This document shows positions 15,250 through 22,111 of a stretch of 47,170 nt of DNA, piece after piece. The stretch covers positions 1-47,170 of the forward strand of contig CAMFGH010000008.1 in the NCBI GenBank assembly GCA_945949875.1. Reading direction: 5' to 3'. The notes under the pieces were generated by a model that was not told where the DNA came from, did no database searches, and worked only from the letters and a program-made list of their open reading frames with translations. Position numbers and translations under genes: made by a program. Source of the DNA: an uncultured bacterium. GTDB taxonomy: Bacteria; Bacillota; Clostridia; Lachnospirales; Lachnospiraceae. Numbering within the stretch: position 1 is the first letter of the stretch; every line of letters begins with the position of its first letter.

Positions 15250-16032
15250 ATGATACATAAAAATAATCCTGTTATTCAGGTGAAAGATCTATATAAAATA
15301 TATCGATTGGGTGAAGAACGGGTAAGAGCATTAAACGGAGTGGATTTTAATATTTACAAAGGAGAGTTTTGTGCCATTGTAGGTACCTCCGGCTCCGGAA
15401 AATCCACTCTGCTCAACATGCTTGCCGGACTGGAACATCCTACCAAAGGTAAAATTGTGATTGCCGGAGAGCATGTGGAAAATAAATCCGAGAATCAGCT
15501 GGTAGCATTCCGGCGGAAACACATCGGTTTTATTTTTCAGTCCTATAACCTTCTGCCTACCTTGAACGCCATCGAAAATGTTGCCCTGCCCCTTTCGTTT
15601 CAGGGAATCGACCGGAAAACGAGAAATAAGCGGGCTGTGAAGCAGTTGGAACTGGTGGGTTTGTCTACTCATATGAAGCATAAACCGACCCAGATGTCCG
15701 GTGGGCAGCAGCAACGAGTTGGAATGGCCAGGGCGCTGGTGGTGGAACCGGAAATCATTTTTGCAGATGAGCCTACGGGAAATCTGGATTCGGTCACATC
15801 TGAAGAGATGATGCAGCTAATGCGAAAGGTTGTAGAAGAAAAGGACCAGACTCTTGTCATGGTAACCCATGATGACCATCTGGCAGAATACGCTGACCGG
15901 ATTATACGAATTAAAGATGGAAAGATTATATCAATCACAGAAAAGTCGGATGCGGAAAGAGCAGATGCAGAGAAAGCAGATGCAGAAAAAGAAGATGTGG
16001 AAAAAGCGAAAGCAGCCGCACCGGAGTCTTGA
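15250..16032 (+). CDS. ABC ATPase of MacB/LolD type (YtrE-like) with acidic tail
   Basis: A 260-residue ATPase with Walker A GTSGSGKST, Q-loop HIGFIFQSYNLLPTL, signature MSGGQQQR, Walker B IIFADEPTGNLDS and H-loop MVTHDDHLAEY, the standard set for MacB/LolD/YtrE proteins that drive FtsX-type mechanotransmission permeases. The usual domain ends near residue 232. The remaining tail is four 15-bp repeats (15946-16005) encoding SDAER, ADAEK, ADAEK, EDVEK, followed by AKAAAPES. This tail is an unusual addition, probably created by repeat expansion. It starts one base after the permease stop. Confidence 0.92.
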   Translation: MIHKNNPVIQVKDLYKIYRLGEERVRALNGVDFNIYKGEFCAIVGTSGSGKSTLLNMLAGLEHPTKGKIVIAGEHVENKSENQLVAFRRKHIGFIFQSYNLLPTLNAIENVALPLSFQGIDRKTRNKRAVKQLELVGLSTHMKHKPTQMSGGQQQRVGMARALVVEPEIIFADEPTGNLDSVTSEEMMQLMRKVVEEKDQTLVMVTHDDHLAEYADRIIRIKDGKIISITEKSDAERADAEKADAEKEDVEKAKAAAPES

Positions 16033-16044
16033 TTGGAGGGCAAT

Positions 16045-17565
16045 ATGAAAAAGAAATGGTTGAAAAAAATTTTAATTATGTCATTATCCGGACTTATGTT
16101 TCTGGGCAGTTTTGCAGCATCTGCAGAACCGGTATATGCAGCAACTGTTACAGATAATGATAAGGACGATGACGAAGATGATGACAAAGATGATGATTTT
16201 GTGCCAAGTACCAGCGAGTTTTTAAAGCTGGCTGATAATTATCAGACACAGACAGTACAATACGGACAGAGCGTCATTATTGCACTTCCGGTGGTTAACT
16301 ATAGCAAATCACCTTTAAAAGATGTGGTTGTGACAGCTAAAATTTCCAATCTGGTATCGGAATGGCCTTTTGTACCAAATGTGGCAGGAGCAACCCAGAC
16401 TATTCGGAATTTCCCGGCCTATGACAGGGATAAGGATATTCATGCTGTCCGTCAGGATATCGGTTTTAATTTTGTTGTCCGGGAAGATGTAAAGACCGGA
16501 TATTATCCGATTCAGTTTGATTTCGTTTATACCAGAGATGACGTGGTGGAAAGCTGTACTTTGACTACCTTTGTACAGACCATCGGAAAAGAAGACAGTG
16601 GTTATCTGGATGAATCGGCAGACAAAGACCAGGTATCCAAACCCCGTATTATTGTAACCGGTTTTGAGACTGTTCCGGCACAGGTCTATGCAGGGGATAC
16701 TTTTACCCTGAAGATACATATGAAAAATACATCGGATTCTACTGCAGTAAGCAATGTGCTTTTTGATCTGCAGGCAGTGGAAGAGGGAACAGATAAGGAA
16801 AATACCTTTGCAGCATTCCTTCCCACCTCCGGTTCCAGTTCCGTATATATGGACAGCATTGCTCCGGGACAGACGAAGGATATTGTGATGGAAATGTCAG
16901 CTAAGTCCGATCTGGCACAAAAACCGTATGTACTGGATGTCAATATGAAATACGATGCAAAAGACATTGTAGATCTGACGGATAAAGCCAGTGTTTCAGT
17001 ACCGATCTATCAGGCACAAAGATGTGAGACCGGGGATGCAGAGATCAATCCGGAAAGCATCGAGGTGGGAAACCAGGCAAATATCATGTTCGACGTATAT
17101 AATACCGGTAAGACTACTTTGTATAATGTGTGGGTAAAATTCCAGGGCGATACAATATCCGGTGGTGATACGTTCCTGGGCACCATTAATTCCGGTGCGA
17201 CAGGAAGCGTGGATGCCATGGTAACCGGTGTGGCAGGAACTATGGATGATGGAACCATCACTGCACTGATTTCCTTTGAAAATGAATCCGGCGTAGTAAC
17301 CACCATTGAAAAACCGCTTACTCTTATGGTAATGGAGTTTAGTGAGGAAGGCATGATGGATGATGGCGTGTGGGAGGATGGAAATCTGGATGAGGCAGGT
17401 ATGGAAAACACTTCCAATTCACCGGTAAGAATCATTGTTCTTATAGTAATCCTCGTAGTCATTGCTGCCATCGTTATAATTGTTTTGATTCGGAAACGGA
17501 ATAAAAAGAAAAAAGAAAGACTGGATTTAGAAGCAGAGCTGGAGGCTATTGATGAGGATCATTGA
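16045..17565 (+). CDS. Membrane-anchored extracellular protein with Ig-like (CARDB-type) domains
   Basis: A 506-residue protein with a signal peptide (cleavage near VYA-A, residue 32), a strongly acidic Asp/Lys stretch right after it (DNDKDDDEDDDKDDD), several beta-rich repeats typical of COG1361/CARDB adhesion-like folds (VYAGDTFTLKIHMKNTSDS, VGNQANIMFDVYNTGKTTLY), a C-terminal membrane helix (about residues 461-482) and a basic then acidic cytoplasmic tail. It sits between the MacB-type ATPase and permease genes and overlaps the latter by 14 nt, so it likely works with that transporter outside the cell, in the place of a MacA-like adaptor. The Bacillus ytr operon has no equivalent that I know of. 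GGAGGG precedes the chosen ATG. Confidence 0.83.
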   Translation: MKKKWLKKILIMSLSGLMFLGSFAASAEPVYAATVTDNDKDDDEDDDKDDDFVPSTSEFLKLADNYQTQTVQYGQSVIIALPVVNYSKSPLKDVVVTAKISNLVSEWPFVPNVAGATQTIRNFPAYDRDKDIHAVRQDIGFNFVVREDVKTGYYPIQFDFVYTRDDVVESCTLTTFVQTIGKEDSGYLDESADKDQVSKPRIIVTGFETVPAQVYAGDTFTLKIHMKNTSDSTAVSNVLFDLQAVEEGTDKENTFAAFLPTSGSSSVYMDSIAPGQTKDIVMEMSAKSDLAQKPYVLDVNMKYDAKDIVDLTDKASVSVPIYQAQRCETGDAEINPESIEVGNQANIMFDVYNTGKTTLYNVWVKFQGDTISGGDTFLGTINSGATGSVDAMVTGVAGTMDDGTITALISFENESGVVTTIEKPLTLMVMEFSEEGMMDDGVWEDGNLDEAGMENTSNSPVRIIVLIVILVVIAAIVIIVLIRKRNKKKKERLDLEAELEAIDEDH

Positions 17566-18904
17566 TTTACTGCGAATGAGCACTGCAAACCTGTTTAAAC
17601 GTAAGGTACGAACCATTTTGACCGTCCTTGGCGTTGTCATCGGTGTTGCGTCAATTGTGGTAATGGTGTCACTGGGTCTGGGACTGAATAAAGCGACAAT
17701 GGAATCGTTGCAGGATTATGCGAGCCTGACGGCGATTACGGTGACGCCACCTTATAATGCAGAGGGAAGCAGTGAAAAAGATAAAAAATTCCTGGATGAT
17801 AATCTGGTTCAGGAACTGGAAATGATTCCCCATGTTCAAACTGTTGATCCTTATCTGGATATTGACGTTCTGGCAAAATACGGAGTATATGAAGGCTATT
17901 TTACATTGCGTGGTATGCCGGTTCAGGCGTTTGACAGTATGAATATCGAGGTGGGTCAGGGGACACTTCCTCAGGAAGGTGCCGGTGAACTTCAGATTTT
18001 CTTTGGTAACCAGATTATTACAAATTTTTACAATGCAAAAACCTATGAGTATTATTGGGATACCGGTGTGCTTCCGGATGTGGATCTGATGAACGATTCT
18101 ATTTTCTATATTCTGGATCAGGAACGGTATTATCAGTCCCAAAGCGGATCCTCAAATGAAGAGGGCGGTGCTGTAAAAAAGGCAAAAAAGTACTTATTTA
18201 CAACATGTGGTATCGGCGCCGGAGATGAGAATACCTATAACAGTCACAGCTATAGTGCTTATTGTGACATCAATGAGCTGCTTCCTATTTTAAAGAAAGA
18301 GTTTAAAGGAAGAGCCATTCCGGGACAGCCTACAAACAGCAAGGGGAAACCTTATAAAGAGGTTTATTACTCCGGTTTGATTATCAACGTAGATGATATG
18401 AAAAACGTGGCTGATGTCACCCAGATGATAACGGATATGGGATATCAGGCCTATAATGATGCAGAGTGGATTGAGTCAGAACAGCAGACTCTGAATATGA
18501 TCGAAGCTGTTCTGGGTGGTATCGGAGCGGTCTCCCTGTTAGTAGCGGCAATCGGTATCACCAATACCATGATGATGTCAATTTATGAAAGAACAAAAGA
18601 AATCGGTATTATGAAGGTGCTGGGATGCGATATGAGAAATATCGGAGCATTGTTTTTACTGGAAGCAGGATGCATCGGTTTCTTTGGCGGAGTCGTGGGA
18701 CTGATTCTAAGCTACAGCATGTCCGGGGTGATCAATTATCTGGTTGCCAATTCCGGAATGGGAGTTGATACCATTTCCTATATTCCGTTCTGGCTTGCCG
18801 GTATGGCGCTTTTGTTTGCGATTCTGGTAGGTATGATCGCGGGATTTTTCCCGGCAAGACGTGCCATGAAATTAAGTCCGCTGGCAGCAATTCATAATGA
18901 ATAG
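17552..18904 (+). CDS. MacB/FtsX-type ABC permease (YtrF-like)
   Basis: A 450-residue permease with the MacB layout: first helix (VRTILTVLGVVIGVASIVVM) with the LLRMSTANLFKRKVRT amphipathic start, a long extracytoplasmic domain (about 55-310), then three C-terminal helices with the FtsX motif IGITNTMMMSIYERTKEIGI and the ending FFPARRAMKLSPLAAI. It does not carry substrate across the membrane through a channel in studied relatives but couples ATP hydrolysis to movements outside. Its partners are the MacB/LolD-type ATPase and the extracellular protein upstream. GGAGG precedes the ATG. Its stop codon lies at the left end of a palindromic element. Confidence 0.92.
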   Translation: MRIIDLLRMSTANLFKRKVRTILTVLGVVIGVASIVVMVSLGLGLNKATMESLQDYASLTAITVTPPYNAEGSSEKDKKFLDDNLVQELEMIPHVQTVDPYLDIDVLAKYGVYEGYFTLRGMPVQAFDSMNIEVGQGTLPQEGAGELQIFFGNQIITNFYNAKTYEYYWDTGVLPDVDLMNDSIFYILDQERYYQSQSGSSNEEGGAVKKAKKYLFTTCGIGAGDENTYNSHSYSAYCDINELLPILKKEFKGRAIPGQPTNSKGKPYKEVYYSGLIINVDDMKNVADVTQMITDMGYQAYNDAEWIESEQQTLNMIEAVLGGIGAVSLLVAAIGITNTMMMSIYERTKEIGIMKVLGCDMRNIGALFLLEAGCIGFFGGVVGLILSYSMSGVINYLVANSGMGVDTISYIPFWLAGMALLFAILVGMIAGFFPARRAMKLSPLAAIHNE

Positions 18905-19152
18905 TGGGGACGTTTCTTCTGTCCGTAGAATAGCCCTTTTGTCTATAGGAGTGTCCCCTGTCTTGTAGCAGGAGCAAAAGCCTGTTAAAAATAGTTCTAA
19001 TACAAAATGCACAAGATAAGCGCAAAATCATCCAGACAATCTTATCTTGTGCATTTTTCTGTTCAAGTTTTCGCAGTGGGCTTTTGTATGGTGCAAGACA
19101 GGGGACACTCCTTAAGACAAAAGGGCTATTCTACGGACAGAAGAAACGTCCC
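18904..19152. repeat. Palindromic element copy 1 (about 249 bp)
   Basis: The outer arms of about 60 bp (18907-18966 and 19092-19152) are near-perfect inverted copies beginning GGGACGTTTCTTCTGTCC. The inner stem is a perfect 17-bp pair (19004-19020 with 19041-19057, AAAATGCACAAGATAAG) around a 20-nt loop. The element follows the stop codon of the MacB-type permease gene directly and would fold into one long nested hairpin. It resembles a MITE or REP/RAYT-type non-autonomous element; no transposase is linked. Confidence 0.85.
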
Positions 19153-19162
19153 TGCCTCCCAG

Positions 19163-19191
19163 TTGATTTTTTTCGCGGTAATAGATATGAT
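19163..19191 (+). promoter_or_regulatory. Promoter of the NUDIX gene
   Basis: TTGATT (19163-19168) and TATGAT (19186-19191) are separated by 17 bp, 10 bp beyond the end of the palindromic element. Confidence 0.6.
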
Positions 19192-19245
19192 ATAGACTAT
19201 GTGGAAAAGATATTTTATATAAAAACGAGGAGATAATAGAAATCT

Positions 19246-19746
19246 ATGGAATTATGGGATATTTATGATGAACAAAAAAAGCCAACCGGTCGCGTCATGA
19301 AGAAAAATGACTGGCATATGAAACCGGATGAGTTTCATTTGACCGTGCTTGGAGTGATCAGAAGACCAGATCATACTTTTTTGATCACACAGCGCGTTAT
19401 GACAAAGGCCTGGGCACCGGGCTGGTGGGAAGTATCCGGCGGTGGCGTACAGGCTGGGGAAAGCTCGGAGCAGGCAGTAAGACGGGAACTGTTGGAAGAG
19501 ACCGGTCTGGATGTGGAATATGCCCCGGGTGGCTATCAATTTTCCTATAAAAGAGTAAATCCTGAAGAGGGAGATAACTACTTCGTGGATATCTATCGTT
19601 ACGATATGGATGTGACAGAGTCCGATGTAAAACTTCAGGAAGAAGAAACCATGGGATTTAAATTTGCAACCCCAGATGAAATCAAAGAATTAGCAGAACA
19701 GGGCATTTTCCTGCATTATGACAGTATTAAGCAGGTGTTTGAATAG
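19246..19746 (+). CDS. NUDIX hydrolase
   Basis: A 166-residue enzyme with a complete NUDIX box at about residues 66-88 (GGVQAGESSEQAVRREL followed by LEETGL), matching G-x5-E-x7-R-E-U-x-E-E-x-G-U. These enzymes cleave nucleoside diphosphates linked to another group, using Mg2+ held by the box glutamates. The N-terminal MELWDIYDEQKKPTGR and the DEFHLTVLGVI segment resemble the YfcD/IPP-isomerase-like subgroup. The substrate is not predictable. Its stop codon is contiguous with palindromic copy 2. GAGGAGA precedes the ATG. Confidence 0.9.
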   Translation: MELWDIYDEQKKPTGRVMKKNDWHMKPDEFHLTVLGVIRRPDHTFLITQRVMTKAWAPGWWEVSGGGVQAGESSEQAVRRELLEETGLDVEYAPGGYQFSYKRVNPEEGDNYFVDIYRYDMDVTESDVKLQEEETMGFKFATPDEIKELAEQGIFLHYDSIKQVFE

Positions 19747-20120
19747 TGGGGACGTTTCTTTTGTCCACAGAATAGCCCTTTTGTCCACAGGAGTGCCCCC
19801 TGTCTTGTGACAGGAGCAAAAGCTCTGTTAATAATAGTTCTAAAACAAAATGCACAGGATAAGATTGTCTGCATTCATTGCGCTGATCATTCCGATGAGC
19901 CTCAAAACAAAAATCGTGTTTAGCAAAGGCTTCCACGATTTTAGAGTCTCATCTCCATAGCGCAAAAATCATGAAGACAATCTTATCTTGTGTATTTTTT
20001 ATCCTGTTTTTCTAAGTGGGCTTTTTCTTCTGTAGCAAGACAGAGGGACACTCCTAGGGACAAAGGGCTATTCTATAGACAAAGGGCTATTCTGTGGACA
20101 AAAGGAACGTCCCCACTATA
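19744..20120. repeat. Palindromic element copy 2 (about 377 bp, fullest copy)
   Basis: The ends are inverted (ATAGTGGGGACGTT and its complement at 20107-20120). Arms pair through AGAATAGCCCTTTTGTCC; the right arm has an extra tandem copy of AAAGGGCTATTCT. An inner pair with core AAGATTGTCT continues through GCGCT and GATGAG to a central 9-bp stem AAAATCGTG/CACGATTTT (19910-19918 with 19934-19942). Nearly the whole element is one imperfect palindrome filling the gap between the NUDIX gene and the convergent hemolysin III gene. Confidence 0.85.
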
Positions 20121-20121
20121 C

Positions 20122-20769
20122 TTACGCCACATAAAAATACATAAAGATAAAGTGGCAGAAGCTTCCCACCATAACAAAAATATGGAAAATCTCGTGGGAG
20201 CCGAAGTATTTATGTTTGCTGTTAAACAAAGGCAGCTTTAAGGCATAGATGATTCCACCAATGGTATAAATGATGCCACCGCCAAGGAGCCAGAGAAAAG
20301 CTGCTCTTGGGAGGGTGAAAAACAGATCTCCAAATACCGGAATACATACCCAGCCCATAGAAATGTATATGATAGAAGAGAACCATTTTGGACAGGTGAT
20401 CCACAGAGCATTGATCAGAAATCCGACAATGGCGATTCCCCATACCAAAGCCAGCAGGTGATATCCTTTTGCTTTGTCCAGTATGATCATGCAGACAGGA
20501 GTATAGGAACCGGCTATCAGTACGAAAATCATCATATGGTCTATTTTTTGGAAAACCTTAAGTGCTTTCCCGGACAAATTGACACTGTGGTAGGTAGCAC
20601 TGGCACCATAGAGAACCACCATGCTAAAGACAAAAATAGTCATGGCAATCAGGCATGTGGTGCTGTTGAGGGCAGCTTTGACCAGAAGCGGAGAAGCAGC
20701 AAATAAAGTGATCATCATGGCAATAAAGTGTGTTATGGAACTGCCGGGTTCACGAATGGTAAGTTGCAT
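20122..20769 (-). CDS. Hemolysin III / PAQR-family membrane protein
   Basis: A 215-residue seven-helix protein. The conserved PAQR residues are visible: Ser and His in YGASATYHS, the Asp in KIDHMMIFVLIAGSYTP, and the two C-terminal histidines in HEIFHIFVMVGSFCH. These residues bind zinc in relatives, and the family may act as membrane hydrolases; haemolytic activity is known only for the founding member in a heterologous host. AAAGGAGG precedes the ATG on the minus strand. The stop lies within 2 bp of the palindromic element, which probably serves as its terminator. Confidence 0.92.
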   Translation of the reverse strand: MQLTIREPGSSITHFIAMMITLFAASPLLVKAALNSTTCLIAMTIFVFSMVVLYGASATYHSVNLSGKALKVFQKIDHMMIFVLIAGSYTPVCMIILDKAKGYHLLALVWGIAIVGFLINALWITCPKWFSSIIYISMGWVCIPVFGDLFFTLPRAAFLWLLGGGIIYTIGGIIYALKLPLFNSKHKYFGSHEIFHIFVMVGSFCHFIFMYFYVA

Positions 20770-21365
20770 AAAGAACGCCTCCTTTTAAACAAGTTTGTAT
20801 GATAAACTATTATGAAAACTTTTGTAGGAAAAAATACAAAATGAAGTACCAAAACCCATCATGTAGTAATAAAAACTATATATCGCATAACCAATACTAC
20901 ATCTAATGGTTTGCAATGTCAATATATTGAAAGGAAAATGGGATATGCGGAAGCAAAAGTTGAAAATACTGGAAGTGGAATAGAATATACCGGAAAGAAA
21001 ATAGAATATCTACTGAATGCGACTTTTGAAACAAGCATACATATATCCAATAAAAGATTACCGCTTGTAATATTCACTTCAGAAAGCGGCAGTAAAAGTA
21101 TACAAATCATCCTGGCTTTTAACCAGTTTTATACTTTGCATACTGCTTGGAATGATTCGAGATCTTTTTGGACAGTATTATTTCCCGGCTTAGGAGATAT
21201 TTGAAATCAAAATTAAAAATTGAACTTCAAATGCTACTGCCTACTTGAACTTATTCTGTGTCCGGCGGTAAATAGTTGCTCGACATGTGATTCGCATGGA
21301 AAAAGATACTGCTTGAAACTTCAAATATGCACTTAGGCAGTAACCAGCGCAAAAATGTTTTATCA
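20770..21365. other. Intergenic region without a supported gene
   Basis: About 600 bp separate hemolysin III from the solo repeat arm. It contains A-rich sequence, a weak open frame (see rejected items) and an inverted pair TACTGCCTA / TAGGCAGTA (near 21232 and 21335), each preceded by ACTTCAAAT. These may be remnants of another mobile repeat. I see no convincing gene or RNA. Confidence 0.5.
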
Positions 21366-21445
21366 GGATAAAAGGGCTATTCTGAGGACGGAAGGAACGT
21401 CCCCCATAGCATGTCAGGACGGAAGGAACGTCCCCATAGCATGCC
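21366..21445. repeat. Palindromic element copy 3 (solo arm with tandem duplication)
   Basis: GATAAAAGGGCTATTCTG followed by GAGGACGGAAGGAACGTCCC matches the right arm of copies 1 and 2. The terminal 30-31 bp (21385-21415 and 21416-21445) are duplicated in tandem, each ending CATAGCATG. No left arm is present. Confidence 0.75.
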
Positions 21446-21448
21446 TAT

Positions 21449-21484
21449 AAAAAAACCGCAGTCACTTAAATGACTGCGGTTTTC
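21449..21484 (-). terminator. Bidirectional terminator after tRNA-Trp
   Basis: The stem AAACCGCAGTCA / TGACTGCGGTTT has a 6-nt loop. On the minus strand it is followed by a T-run, suiting termination of the tRNA transcript. Confidence 0.85.
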
Positions 21485-21491
21485 TAATGAG

Positions 21492-21562
21492 CAGGGGCAG
21501 TAGGAATCGAACCCACATCGATGGTTTTGGAGACCACTGTTCTACCTTTGAACTATGCCCCT
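21492..21562 (-). tRNA. trnW: tRNA-Trp (anticodon CCA)
   Basis: The 71-nt cloverleaf is complete: acceptor AGGGGCA/TGCCCCT, D stem GTTC/GAAC, anticodon stem GTGGT/ACCAT with loop CTCCAAA, and T loop GGTTCGATTCC. The anticodon reads CCA, giving tryptophan. The 3' CCA is not encoded and must be added enzymatically. Confidence 0.95.
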
Positions 21563-21706
21563 ATATTCTATTGCGTTATGTCGGCGACGTGCTCAAAACG
21601 TGTTTACACCCCTGCCTTGACCACTGATTTTTTCAATATATTGCGTCAACGAAAATTATTATAGCAAAGATAAGAAATCAGTGCAAGTGTTTTTTGAGCT
21701 ATAGGG

Positions 21707-21776
21707 AAAAAGTGTTGATAAAACCGTAGAAACAAAATTTACTGTATATGGTGAGAAAAGTTCACGTATGCAGTAA
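21707..21776 (+). repeat. Dispersed 69-bp repeat, copy A
   Basis: It starts AAAAGTGTTGATAAAACCGT, continues with AGAAACAAAATT, and ends in the palindromic part TTACTGTATA...GCAGTAA. It matches the reverse complement of 46134-46202 at nearly every position; the first 38 or so bases are identical. Confidence 0.85.
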
Positions 21777-21800
21777 TGTTGAATAATAAGCTAAAAATGA

Positions 21801-21838
21801 TTACTGTACAGAGTAGAAAAGGTTCCTGCATACAGTAA
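21801..21838 (+). repeat. Palindromic half of the 69-bp repeat, second copy
   Basis: TTACTGTA and TACAGTAA form perfect 8-bp ends around GGTTCCTGCA-containing sequence. It repeats only the palindromic half of copy A, 25 bp downstream of it. Confidence 0.75.
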
Positions 21839-21906
21839 GTTCGGAAAAAATCCTAAGATTTTGTACTACAGATATACAAAAACAAGCCAAAAATACCAGA
21901 AAACAA

Positions 21907-21938
21907 AAATACCAGAGGCAGTACCTCTGGTATTTTCG
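21907..21938. terminator. Bidirectional hairpin terminator
   Basis: AAATACCAGAGG and CCTCTGGTATTT form a 12-bp stem with a 5-nt loop, with A and T tracts on either side. It could end transcripts from either direction. Confidence 0.65.
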
Positions 21939-21975
21939 TTGTGTAAAAGGGGAATTCTTTCGGAATTGATAATCC

Positions 21976-21997
21976 AAAACTTAGGTTGGTTCCTAAG
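21976..21997 (-). terminator. Weak terminator of the CNB-domain gene
   Basis: CTTAGG/CCTAAG forms a 6-bp stem with a 6-nt loop; on the minus strand it is followed by TTTTGG. It lies 115 bp beyond the stop of the 759-residue protein gene. Confidence 0.35.
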
Positions 21998-22111
21998 CTA
22001 ATTAAAATTATATTACTTCAATACGATATAATCTATAAAAATATTGCGTATTTTTGCCAAAAAATAAAACTATATTAGCTGTTGAGGCATAATAGGGCGA
22101 TTAAATTAGTA

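Noticed and set aside
19007-19195. Open frames crossing palindromic copies 1 and 2 on both strands
   Set aside because: They arise from the inverted-repeat sequence itself and translate the same arm in several copies (DRGHS, YSTDRRNVP); no ribosome sites.
20911-21204. 97-codon plus-strand open frame between hemolysin III and tRNA-Trp
   Set aside because: Weak ribosome site, no recognisable motif, repetitive start (GNG-type EYTGKKIEY) and surrounded by repeat remnants; coding potential not convincing.
21220-21345. TACTGCCTA / TAGGCAGTA pair as ends of an insertion sequence
   Set aside because: Only about 100 bp apart, no transposase or target duplication seen; may be a remnant but not supportable.
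21492-21562. tRNA-Trp as an integration (att) site
   Set aside because: No duplicated tRNA 3' segment and no integrase gene seen in the window.
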